Made by a program: the position numbers and the translations under genes. The notes beneath the pieces were generated by a model. The model was not told the origin of the DNA, ran no database searches, and saw only the letters and a program-made list of their open reading frames with translations. This document shows positions 56,401 through 64,000 of a DNA stretch of 64,000 nucleotides, in pieces. Positions within the stretch are counted from its first letter, which is position 1. Each line of letters starts with the position of its first letter. The stretch covers positions 1 to 64,000 of the forward strand of contig JADGKB010000023.1 in the NCBI GenBank assembly GCA_027604185.1. The letters are read 5' to 3'. The DNA is from Boothiomyces macroporosus (taxonomy: Eukaryota > Chytridiomycota > Chytridiomycetes > Rhizophydiales > Terramycetaceae).

Positions 56401-56638
56401 GCTTTCTATTTATAGCAGTGCTGGCAAAACACGGTTATTAAATGATATTCAATTCTTTATGGAGGTATTGAACCAGTTTGATGGAATTGATGGGCCTGGC
56501 AGTCAGTTGGAAATTGCTGTTAACAACATCAAAATCAAGGATAAACGGTTGGAAAGGAAAAAGAGCATTGGGCAGCAGACACCAGTACTTAAAAAGGAAA
56601 CTCCAAAGTTTAGCTATAATTTTGGTATGAAAAAATAA
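53467..56638 (+). CDS. VPS54: GARP complex subunit Vps54
   Basis: A 1,024-residue protein from 53467-53733, 53753-55169, 55190-55447, 55468-55871, 55891-56322 and 56342-56638. The five introns are 19 or 20 nt. The N-terminal coiled region reads VPPIFSDPNFQISNPNIFSE, YRVLQDKLVLYSDTIQVQLL, SASFFGALNNLQYLEKESQD and LIKELINQNDYLGALDLVQD, the classic Vps54 block. The C-terminal Vps54 domain reads GILSQAKSFINNFHEEK, LFNSKVCQLILGAGAIRSAG and NITAKHITLGSQTLGLVMAM. The GARP tether brings endosome-derived vesicles to the trans-Golgi. The splice between LFNS/KVCQ-side exons and NVFQIYNKKLEEE restores the family sequence. The start is the first ATG after an in-frame gap. Confidence 0.9.
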
Positions 56639-56897
56639 ACCATTCATATATTAAAGTCTGGAAATTGACTTGTGTGCTCTACACTTAGAGAGGCTGTTCA
56701 TTGGAATTTTATTTCCATGTTGGAGTCTGCTTTCGAAAACCAAAACAAACTCTTGCAGAAATCTTGGATTCTAGGAGCAATGTTACTGGGGTTTGAGTTA
56801 TTTCACTTGAAATTTGAATTTCAAAGTAATAGCTGAACTATCTTTTGAAGTAATGTGGACTCAATTTTACTAAAACAATCTAATATGCGTAAAATAG

Positions 56898-57532
56898 TTA
56901 TATTAAGTTTTTGGTTTTAACCTCAAACTTGTGTTTGTGGTCTGCAGGATTAGCTGCTATTTCGTAGTTGGTAATGACAGGGTCGCGGTTAATCTCGGTG
57001 TATTCCCCTTTGAATCCAATATAAGAAATAACAGTATGATCAGCACCAAAGTTTCCTGGAACGAAGATGGTGATATCGCGAATGTTTGTGAATGTTGTAA
57101 CTTTGGTCAAGTACTGGGGAACAGCTCCTTGAGGGCAACTTTGCAAGCATTCAAATTCTTGAGTTGGCTCGATACCTTCTACAGTATCAAAATCTACATC
57201 TTGACGATTTATATAGACTTTGAGCTTTCTCGGTTGCGAATCATCATTTAATCCTAGGAGAGCAATAGATTTCAACTTTACACTGCTGGTAAACGGGATA
57301 TACATGATCAGCTGTTCATCCGCATCGCTCTTGAGCACTTTGGTAGTATCAAATCGATCGTCCCAAGGCTTGAATATATCATTAAAGGACCTAGATTAAT
57401 CAAAAAATACTCTTCGTTTTCGGCGTTTAGGCAAGTGGTAGAGTTGAGGTCAATTTGGGAGTAAAGAGACATCTCAGCCCCTTCATCAACGATATGGTCG
57501 CATCCGCTGTGATCTGAAGAATTGCACGGCAT
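56898..57532 (-). CDS. PITH-domain protein (PITHD1-like)
   Basis: A 204-residue protein, complement of 57411-57532 and 56898-57390, with a 20-nt intron. It starts MPCNSSDHSGCDHIVDEGAE, then SLYSQIDL. Spliced, it has EESFNDIFKPWDDRFDTTKV, LIMYIPFTSSVKLKSIALLG, PRKLKVYINRQDVDFD and a final YTEINRDPVITNYEIAANPA. This is a full-length PITH domain (proteasome-interacting thioredoxin C-terminal type) standing alone as in PITHD1. Such proteins associate with the 26S proteasome; the exact role is not settled. Splicing rebuilds the conserved IFKPWDDR, which strongly supports the intron. Confidence 0.9.
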
Positions 57533-57607
57533 TTTAATTTGTAAAAGAACAATCGCATAGTAGATTCTAGTGGGTCTGCGCCACTGCCTGAGTTGAATCT
57601 TGCAATC

Positions 57608-58054
57608 ATGAGCAAGAAGCTGGTGCCCCCATTCACAAAGGAAATTGCGCTTCTAAAAGTCAGAGCTGCGCAAGATGCTTGGAATTCAAAAGATCCAGTT
57701 CGTTGCTCCATGGCGTATACGCCAGATTCCAAATGGAGAAACAGAGATAGATTCATCCAAGGCCGAGAGCAGATTGTGCAATTCTTGACTGACAAGTGGA
57801 AGCACGAGCTGGATTATAAGCTGCGAAAGCATTATTTTTGTCATTCGGAAGATAGGATCGCAGTAACTTTTCAGTACGAATACCGCACAAAGGACGGGAA
57901 GTGGTTCAGAGCATACGGTAATGAGAATTGGACCTTTGACAAAGACGGGCTAATGAAAACAAGGAATGCCAGTATCAACGACGTGGAGATCAGCGAGAGC
58001 GAAAGGAAGATTACTGAGGAAGGAGACTTTGCTCCTTCTGGTGTTGACAGATAA
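57608..58054 (+). CDS. NTF2-like/DUF1348 protein
   Basis: A 148-residue protein in one exon, starting at the first ATG (57608). The sequence [20 protein letters not shown], then [20 protein letters not shown], then [20 protein letters not shown] and [20 protein letters not shown] is the DUF1348 (SnoaL/NTF2-like cone fold) family at its usual length of about 150. Members occur in bacteria and fungi, and no reaction is established. It lies head to head with the PITH gene, with about 75 bases between the starts. Confidence 0.85.
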   Translation: MSKKLVPPFTKEIALLKVRAAQDAWNSKDPVRCSMAYTPDSKWRNRDRFIQGREQIVQFLTDKWKHELDYKLRKHYFCHSEDRIAVTFQYEYRTKDGKWFRAYGNENWTFDKDGLMKTRNASINDVEISESERKITEEGDFAPSGVDR

Positions 58055-58111
58055 TAAATCCTTTGTATAATCATAATTTAGCCGTTGAAATACTCTTTCC
58101 AAGCTTACGTC

Positions 58112-59338
58112 ATGTCAGATACCTCCTCAAACACTACACAGACAAGCACCACAATGTACAAACAAGCTTTACCAATCACATATATTTCAGTACTAGTGTA
58201 TGTTGATTCGTTTTGCATTTTACTCATGTTTACACTATTGATTGGAATCATTAGGGCAATTGTGAACAAAAAGGTACAGCCATTACTTTACAGCACTTTG
58301 ATGCAATCCGTAATTACACTTCTTACTATTACCGCATCCGCATTTGCCAAGCGAGAAATCGCCGTGTCAAATTCTGAGGATCAAGTAATATTTTACGACT
58401 ATCCAAACATTCAGCTATCTCCAAATACCTGGCTACACTATTATAATGCAAATATATATACTTTGCTTCTTGGGGGAATATACACTTCCGGAGTTCTGCA
58501 AATCTTGGCTCTGCAGCAATTGATGAGTGACAAAGATACTCCACTGCGCCAATTTATAATCGAGAAACCATTCTACTTTTTTGCTCTCAGTCTATTGCCA
58601 GGAATTTTATTTTGTGCCGGTTTCTGGTTAGAGGTGCATGTGAGAGAAATGCCGATAGTCAGTATATGTGGCCATTGGATCCTACCAAACATCAAGTCGT
58701 TTTTTGTCATTTCAATGTATGTATATTCGCTTATTATAACAATCTACAGCTGCTTTCTATCACGGAAGTCATTTCACCAACTTTCAAAGAATCAAGCTAC
58801 AATGATAAATGCAGCTAAAAAGTCCAATGTCCCCAACTATGTGTTGTTTCAAACTTTGGAAGCAGGGTATGCGTTACCAATATTGGGGCTACTCAAAGCA
58901 ATGGAGCTCTTGATATGGACATTTCCATCCCCATTGAATGTATACTATAGTGCGTTTATCGCTTGCTTGATGTCTATCGCGCCAATCCATGCCTTTCTTT
59001 CTAATGGAGCAAACAAGACCATTTACCCATATGTTCCCTTTGTATCAGGGGTGCTTGAACACTCTTACAGAAAAATCGTTGAAAAGAACAAGACAAAGTA
59101 TCTCTTTCAAGCAGTTGGAGCCAGCCCAATATCTAGCTCAAAATCACACCGTGTAAACTCTATTAGGGAAACCGTTGGTAAAGAGCGGCTAAGGGAGCAG
59201 TCAATACAAATGGACGGTAGCCTAAAGATCTCGTCTGTCAAGAAATCTGATAGGAATGTGACTGAAAACTGTGTAGACCCATCCATTCAAAACGAAAGTT
59301 CGGGCGGATTTCAATCCACGAGAATAACAAATAGATAG
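58112..59338 (+). CDS. Multi-pass membrane protein
   Basis: A 408-residue protein in one exon. ATG 58112 is chosen because the frame upstream has no ATG. A short Ser/Thr-rich N-end (SDTSSNTTQTSTT) is followed by about seven membrane segments (ITYISVLVYVDSFCILLMF, STLMQSVITLLTITASAF, TLLLGGIYTSGVLQILAL, FYFFALSLLPGILFCAGFW, FFVISMYVYSLIITIYSCF, YALPILGLLKAMELLIW, YYSAFIACLMSIAPIHAF). A basic cytosolic tail of about 90 residues ends it. The layout is receptor-like (outside N-end, seven helices, polar tail), but no known GPCR signature is recognised. It resembles the other multi-pass proteins of this window in layout rather than in clear sequence. Confidence 0.7.
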   Translation: MSDTSSNTTQTSTTMYKQALPITYISVLVYVDSFCILLMFTLLIGIIRAIVNKKVQPLLYSTLMQSVITLLTITASAFAKREIAVSNSEDQVIFYDYPNIQLSPNTWLHYYNANIYTLLLGGIYTSGVLQILALQQLMSDKDTPLRQFIIEKPFYFFALSLLPGILFCAGFWLEVHVREMPIVSICGHWILPNIKSFFVISMYVYSLIITIYSCFLSRKSFHQLSKNQATMINAAKKSNVPNYVLFQTLEAGYALPILGLLKAMELLIWTFPSPLNVYYSAFIACLMSIAPIHAFLSNGANKTIYPYVPFVSGVLEHSYRKIVEKNKTKYLFQAVGASPISSSKSHRVNSIRETVGKERLREQSIQMDGSLKISSVKKSDRNVTENCVDPSIQNESSGGFQSTRITNR

Positions 59339-59526
59339 TTGCACAAGTCACTTGAGCATTTAATTACAAATCAGAGCAAAAAATCAGTACGTGCAACCTT
59401 GATTATCTCCATGACGAATGCGAATAAAGACCCCATTTAAATTCGGTACACTAGATAATCTATTCACGATCGAGACCACTCCCTTTCAGGACCTTTGCAA
59501 GTAAATTTTTGATTGATTGTTATCAA

Positions 59527-59628
59527 ATGGCATTCCCCACAGCTCACGCGGTTCCCTGGTTGCGCTCCGAAATCAATTCAGTCCAAAACGGGAAGGTTGC
59601 ACTGGTGAATGGGATCAGTAAATGGTAA
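59527..59628 (+). other. Upstream open reading frame, 33 codons
   Basis: ATG at 59527 to TAA at 59626-59628, starting MAFPTAHAVPWL. Its last codons overlap an in-frame ATG (59622) of the esterase gene. It is moderately GC-rich and code-like. It could be a regulatory uORF or a lost first exon. Confidence 0.4.
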
Positions 59629-59642
59629 GAAAAAGTCTCACA

Positions 59643-60638
59643 ATGAATTTTAAATCCCTATTTGCAGTATTTACTTTTGCATTAGGACAAACTAACCCTT
59701 ACTTGCCGGGACAAAACGGAGAAAACAAAGAATTGTGGAAGTTTGGTGCAAGCCCTGCATTTGATGAAAACTTGCACATCTTTGTGCCAAAAGATAATAG
59801 CGATACGTTTCCATTGGTATTGTTCTTTTCTGGGTTCGGTTCTAACCTTCCAACTGCAGCCTATTCTGAAGTACTCTCTGAAATGGCAAGCAAAGCTCAT
59901 GGAGCTGTGGTTGTCGCTTGGGACGGGCTCACCGAAAGCAATCCATTGGATATGCCAGGCATTCTTGCTAGAACCAACAAAATATTGGAGTTTTGCCAAA
60001 CGAAGCTGCAAGATTACATCAATGCCAATTTCGCCAACAAAGCTGTAGTTGATCCATCTAGATTGTTTTTTGCAGCACATTCTTCTGGGAACCAGATTGC
60101 TGTAGAAATGGCATTGTCTAACCCTTCTTTGGGAATGATTTTGTTGGACCCTGTCGACTCTGACCCAGTCAAGATGACTAAACCAGTCATAAATGGAACT
60201 GTTGCTTATGACAAACCAGTGATGGTTGTCGCTTCTGGCCTGTGTGAGGTTAGCGGCATCAACCTTGGTAAAGTATTTCCACCATGTTGTCCACCTGGCT
60301 TCTCTTCCCAACACTTTTATGATGCATTTACTAATGTTCCTAAATACATGTACACAGTAACCGACTATGGTCATGCAGATCTCCTATCCCCAAATGCTGC
60401 AGCTTGGGCTGCCCATTTCTCTCACTTTTGCGCTTCAGTTGCTGATCCAAACAAGAACCCGTTCGACAGTAAACTATTTTTAACGCTAGATTATAGAAAC
60501 TTTATTTCTGGTGCCGTCTCGTCTTTCATTTCACTCTACGGTTTTGACGATTGTGGGTACAGCAAATATTTGACTGATTCCTCCTACTTTGACACGAATG
60601 TAGCCTTTGGAAACGCCAACTTGGATAGATGCCAATAA
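59643..60638 (+). CDS. Secreted chlorophyllase-like alpha/beta hydrolase
   Basis: A 331-residue protein from the ATG at 59643, which gives a signal peptide (MNFKSLFAVFTFALGQ). An in-frame ATG at 59622 would add MVRKSLT. The motifs LVLFFSGFGSN, FFAAHSSGNQIAVEMAL (nucleophile serine in H-S-S-G-N), MILLDPVDSDPVK and DYGHADLLS (histidine) follow the order of plant and algal chlorophyllases (GHSRGG, LDPVDG, ...H). The serine, aspartate and histidine needed for ester hydrolysis all have candidates. The first glycine of GxSxG is replaced (A-H-S-S-G). It would cleave the ester side chain of chlorophyll or another bulky ester outside the cell. This is a family-level call; the substrate is unproven. 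Cysteine pairs in the C-end suit a secreted protein. Confidence 0.7.
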   Translation: MNFKSLFAVFTFALGQTNPYLPGQNGENKELWKFGASPAFDENLHIFVPKDNSDTFPLVLFFSGFGSNLPTAAYSEVLSEMASKAHGAVVVAWDGLTESNPLDMPGILARTNKILEFCQTKLQDYINANFANKAVVDPSRLFFAAHSSGNQIAVEMALSNPSLGMILLDPVDSDPVKMTKPVINGTVAYDKPVMVVASGLCEVSGINLGKVFPPCCPPGFSSQHFYDAFTNVPKYMYTVTDYGHADLLSPNAAAWAAHFSHFCASVADPNKNPFDSKLFLTLDYRNFISGAVSSFISLYGFDDCGYSKYLTDSSYFDTNVAFGNANLDRCQ

Positions 60639-60702
60639 AGAACACAGACATTTTGATGACCTTTTTTTCGTTCGTGAGTTTCCCATTTTTTCATATCGTA
60701 AA

Positions 60703-62263
60703 ATGCAACTATCAGTTACACAGAATAACCAGAAATCCAAATCGTCAGGATTCAAAAGCTGCAGCAGCATTTCCTGCACCCGTGTCGTTCCGTCCCCAAA
60801 GGAATCGGATAACACTCCCCAGTATAGTTACTACAAGAGGGAACTACCAAAAATTTGTACAGGATTTACTTCACCAGAAGGACGACAGATGTTTAGACAG
60901 GCATTAAATGATGTGTATATGGAAAGTTATTTTGAATTATCTCAACATTTCTTGACACAGTCTGAACCAGCATTTTGTGGATTATCGTCGTTATGTATGG
61001 TTTTAAATGCTTTGGGTGTGGACCCTTTACGACAATGGAAGGGTGTATGGAGATGGTACGATGAATCAATGTTGGATTGCTGCAGACCGCTCGATCAAGT
61101 AATTGTGAATGGTATAACGTTACCAGAGTTCAGCTGCTTGGCTAGATGTAATGGATTGGAAAGTTCATATAAAACAGCTGATCAGACGTAAAGCTTACTA
61201 ATGCCAGGACCAAAGAAGACTTTTTGATCGACTTGATGAATTCGTGCAAAAGCCCTGGAGAAGTAATGGTGGTTTCATATTGCCGCAAAACACTTGGGCA
61301 AACGGGCGACGGCCATTTCAGTCCCGTTGGAGGGTAAGTAATCCTTGATGTAGGTACAATCCCGAAACGAATACCGTGCTAATTTTAGATGTTGCACGAT
61401 TCAAATACCCATCATATTGGGTTCCATTCGAAATACTATGGTAGATATCGCCTAATCACAGGGAATCGCTGTTTCCTATAGACTCTGAAACTCAAAAACC
61501 GCGCGGTTACTCAATATTGAAAAAGAAGGAAGAAAAGAAGGAGGCAAAGCCGCTAAGTCACTTGAGTGTAGACACATTCTCTTGGAAAGCTTTAAAAGCT
61601 GTCATTTTTCAAGATCTCCCAAAGGAAATTGGAAAGTTGTCACCAGAAGCAACGATTAACGACCTGATCAGCACCATAATTAAAACTATCCCGGAAAAAT
61701 ATGACACAGTTGTTGAAAATAGAGTTTTCTTGATGATACCAAAGGATGGCGGTATCCCATGCGCTTCTTCGCGAATCCAGACTGATTCAGATGAAGCAAT
61801 CAAGAGCTATCTTAAGAGTTTAGACCAGTTGCTGATTGACTTGTCTAAATCAAAACTATACGACTACATAAAAAACAACAATGATTTGCGAATTCGTAGA
61901 TTGCTGATAGAGAATCACCACTTGTTGGATATACAAGAAAGTGCGGTAACAATGTCGCCTCAAATTGGTCGCATTTCCAAGGCAGACCGTAAAATGTCCA
62001 GACAGTTTTCCAGGTCAGACACTCGATCGTCATTTGCTGATTTGGTCCCACTGCCAGATGCAGATATAGACGACTTTGTAGCCTTTACAACTCTATTTTT
62101 CTATACACTTTTAACATATTCAGAACTGTTCTCAGACCTTGGAAACGATAGAATTTTGAATGAATTGAACAATCTGTCCAAAGAACCATTGACTCCCCTG
62201 ATCCAACAAGAGGTATTTCTCTTGAAGAAACAGATTGAAATATTAAATGATGAGTACAGTTAG
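60703..62263 (+). CDS. PCS1: Phytochelatin synthase
   Basis: A 499-residue protein from 60703-61187, 61208-61333, 61354-61440 and 61462-62263, with introns of 20, 20 and 21 nt. The start is the first ATG in frame (60703), 65 bases after the esterase stop. The catalytic domain is complete: YYKRELPKICTGFTSPEGRQ, FLTQSEPAFCGLSSLCMVLN (active Cys), WKGVWRWYDESMLDCCRPLD, GQTGDGHFSPVGG (active His) and LILDVARFKYPSYWVPFE (active Asp). The C-terminal half is charged and poorly conserved, as in the family. The enzyme joins gamma-Glu-Cys units of glutathione to make phytochelatins that chelate cadmium and other metals. Splicing at QT-TKEDFL, VGG-YNPET and LW-ESLFP restores the family sequence, so all three introns are secure. 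Confidence 0.94.
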
Positions 62264-62326
62264 TAATATATTAGTAGTTCTTTGTTTTTTATCGACCTGC
62301 AAAACGTCACCAAATTTTAATCAAAC

Positions 62327-63205
62327 ATGGACAATCCAACTATAGCTTCAGTTGTAGTAATATCTTTTACATTCATACTTTTAGTTTTTCAAGCTGGATA
62401 TTACGCAAAGAGCACTTTGGAGCTAAGAATAGCGCCAGTCTTACTTTTTATACAATTAGTCTTGTGTGCTACAAGAGCAATTACATTATTGATTGAATTA
62501 CTTATTCCTGGAATAAATTGTGTACTGTTGGGTGTACTGGGAATGGAAGTCTATGCAATATGGATCACAGCATTGGATATGGTGTTACTGCTGCGCGCAT
62601 ACACGTTTATTCACTTCACAGTGAGCAACTCTTTGGTCTGGGGCTATACAATCATTTGCTCGTTGCAGATAGCGTTATCATTCAGTATTCAGACATTTGT
62701 TGCATCCACTGCATACAACCTCCCTTTCGACCTCCCATACTGTACCATCGCGGCGAATTTCAATCCACAAACCTACACTCTAATCAACCGATGTGTGCTA
62801 TACGGATTCTTTGCTTATCCGTTCTTGGCAAAAGCCTACCATGCGTATTTCAAGCAACCAAAAAAGTCTGATTCTAGGATGTGGGTCCAACTAGGAATCT
62901 ACAATTCAGTCTTTACACTTTTGATAATATCAATTGAGCTGATTGCAGCTGTTGTTGGCAATATCTCTTGGTTGGTCCAGTGGCTCAACTTGTTTTTTGG
63001 ATGTGTCAATTTCATTGAAGCGAATCTCGTCCTGTTGATACTAGATAGCACAAAGAAACGAATCAAAAAGAACCTTGTCGCTACGAATACTATAAATGTT
63101 TCAGAGATCCATAAAACTAAAAGGAATGGGATTAATATTGACGCGGCAAGTCTCTACGACTCTTCAAATGGTGAATCCGTTGGCCAAGTTTGCTTTCCAG
63201 AATGA
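62327..63205 (+). CDS. Multi-pass membrane protein
   Basis: A 292-residue protein in one exon, with about seven membrane segments (IASVVVISFTFILLVFQAGYY, VLLFIQLVLCATRAITLLI, MEVYAIWITALDMVLLLRAY, VWGYTIICSLQIALSFSIQT, RCVLYGFFAYPFLAKAYHAY, SVFTLLIISIELIAAVVGNI, FFGCVNFIEANLVLLILD). A basic tail (TKKRIKKN) follows. It is compact, without an extended ectodomain. A truncated copy of its N-end lies immediately downstream (63328). No known family is recognised. Confidence 0.7.
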   Translation: MDNPTIASVVVISFTFILLVFQAGYYAKSTLELRIAPVLLFIQLVLCATRAITLLIELLIPGINCVLLGVLGMEVYAIWITALDMVLLLRAYTFIHFTVSNSLVWGYTIICSLQIALSFSIQTFVASTAYNLPFDLPYCTIAANFNPQTYTLINRCVLYGFFAYPFLAKAYHAYFKQPKKSDSRMWVQLGIYNSVFTLLIISIELIAAVVGNISWLVQWLNLFFGCVNFIEANLVLLILDSTKKRIKKNLVATNTINVSEIHKTKRNGINIDAASLYDSSNGESVGQVCFPE

Positions 63206-63327
63206 TATTCAAATATTGCTTTGCACCTAATTCATCACAGTAGTGGGCTGGCTAATAATAATGACGAACAATTTTCATTGTTTGTTTCCAAAATAAATAT
63301 TCTTGCTCTAATATTTAGTTTATTGAA

Positions 63328-63480
63328 ATGGACAGCGTCACATTAACATCAGTGTCTGTAATAGCAATTACATTTATTTTGCTTGTTGGTGAAGCCGGAT
63401 ATTTATCTCGGGATCTATTATCTGTCCGAATCGACCGATATTCTTATCTGCCCAACTCGTGCATTTACGCTACTAGCAAG
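63328..63480 (+). pseudogene. Truncated duplicate of the preceding multi-pass gene
   Basis: MDSVTLTSVSVIAITFILLV, then GEAGYLSRDLLSVRI, matches the start of the preceding gene (MDNPTIASVVVISFTFILLV, then FQAGYYAKSTLELRI). Similarity stops after the first helix, and the frame then runs into unrelated sequence just before the methyltransferase gene. It is probably a duplication relic; a tiny functional peptide is less likely. Confidence 0.6.
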
Positions 63481-63530
63481 CTTGAATATATAAACAAACC
63501 ACGTGATGTTGCCATTTTTTATTTTTTTGA

Positions 63531-64000
63531 ATGGAAAATATTGAAGAATTGAATGCATCCAAGCTAGGCACTCTAGAATACTGGGACACCTTGTACCAAA
63601 AAGAAGTAGAAAATTTCAATGATTTTGGAGACGAAGGAGAGATCTGGTTTGGACAAGACTCTGCTGAACGCATGTGCGAATGGGTACAAGACAATCTCCC
63701 TTCTTCCACGTCAATTCTGGACTTGGGGACAGGAAACGGACATTTATTATTTGAATTACACTCTATGGGGTTTACGAATTTGCTTGGAGTTGACTATGCC
63801 CCTAATTCAATTGAGCTTTGTAAAACTATTGCAAATGATAAAGAGATGGAGATTGAATTCAAAGTAATGGATATCCTACAGCCAGTTGGTTTGCAGTTTG
63901 ACTTAGTGATGGATAAGGGAACGTTTGATGCGATTTCACTCTCAGAGATAAAGGAAAAGAAACCAACCGAGCAGTATGTAGAGAGTGTTGGCAGGTTGGT
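63531..64000 (+). CDS. EFM4: eEF1A lysine methyltransferase Efm4 (METTL10 family), 3' end outside window
   Basis: The first 156 codons are present and open to the window edge. The start MENIEELNASKLGTLEYWDT, then LYQKEVENFNDFGDEGEIWF, then GQDSAERMCEWV is the family N-end (K-LGTKxYWDxxY..E..NF...GD.GEIWFG). The SAM-binding motif is SILDLGTGNGHLLFEL. Next come GVDYAPNSIELCK and FDLVMDKGTFDAISLS, the family post-motif blocks. The enzyme methylates a lysine of translation elongation factor eEF1A. No intron is needed in this part. The divergent remainder (C-end) is missing. Confidence 0.9.
   Translation, partial: MENIEELNASKLGTLEYWDTLYQKEVENFNDFGDEGEIWFGQDSAERMCEWVQDNLPSSTSILDLGTGNGHLLFELHSMGFTNLLGVDYAPNSIELCKTIANDKEMEIEFKVMDILQPVGLQFDLVMDKGTFDAISLSEIKEKKPTEQYVESVGRL

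Noticed and set aside
1..64000. Transposons, rRNA genes or viral insertions
   Set aside because: No reverse transcriptase, transposase, terminal repeats or rRNA core sequence was seen on either strand.

Overview
The window is nuclear DNA of a eukaryote, most likely an early-diverging (zoosporic-type) fungus. It is AT-rich and densely packed, with about 35 genes on both strands and short intergenic gaps. The gene content is fungal: an MNN-type Golgi mannosyltransferase, a stand-alone anthranilate synthase large subunit, an NFX1/FAP1 zinc-finger protein, Thr/Ser-rich wall- or surface-type proteins and DUF3712/LEA2-like modules. No lineage can be fixed by reading alone. A chlorophyllase-like secreted esterase hints at contact with algae or plant debris, but that is speculation.

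The outstanding feature is the introns. Almost every multi-exon gene is broken into open reading frames that rejoin into a conserved protein only when a 19-23 nt segment is removed. I modelled 67 introns: 24 of 19 nt, 29 of 20, 9 of 21, 2 of 22, 1 of 23, plus one of 39 nt (an abutting 20-nt and 19-nt unit) and one of 64 nt (containing a hairpin). Nearly all run GTA...AG, with a TAAY or TGAY branch-like motif only a few bases before the AG. One is GC-AG and two appear to be GT-TG with a shared TAAYGATTG end. All gene models below use these introns. They rest on frame restoration and family knowledge, not on transcript data.

Layout. 1-4.6 kb: two Thr/Ala-rich surface proteins, PWP1 and a TMEM42-like protein. 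4.6-10.9 kb: a proline-rich protein with a CH domain, uridine kinase/UPRT, a secreted HExxE-motif protein and the meiotic HORMA protein Hop1. 10.9-18.8 kb: a giant 2,600-residue LEA2/DUF3712-like membrane protein. 19.5-25.6 kb: two single-pass Ser/Thr-rich membrane proteins and three multi-pass membrane proteins, two of them tandem duplicates. 25.7-32.4 kb: DDHD phospholipase, RING-H2 protein, NFX1-type protein and TrpE. 33-40 kb: a Ser/Thr kinase, an ABCC transporter with a GC-rich NBD2 segment, a deleted relic of a second ABCC gene and Mtg1. 40-46 kb: eIF4G, an MIT-like protein and NC2-alpha. 46-53 kb: a coiled-coil/BRCT protein, an MNN-type mannosyltransferase and a second HExxE-motif secreted protein. 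53.4-64 kb: Vps54, a PITH protein, an NTF2-like protein, a multi-pass protein, a chlorophyllase-like esterase, phytochelatin synthase, another multi-pass protein with a truncated neighbour, and the start of an eEF1A lysine methyltransferase (Efm4).

There is no operon logic. The genes are a mixture of core housekeeping functions (ribosome biogenesis, translation, transcription, Golgi traffic, nucleotide and tryptophan synthesis, meiosis) and lineage-specific surface, secreted and membrane genes. The surface genes often carry clear TATA boxes, tandem repeats and recent duplicates. I saw no rRNA, tRNA, transposon or CRISPR array.
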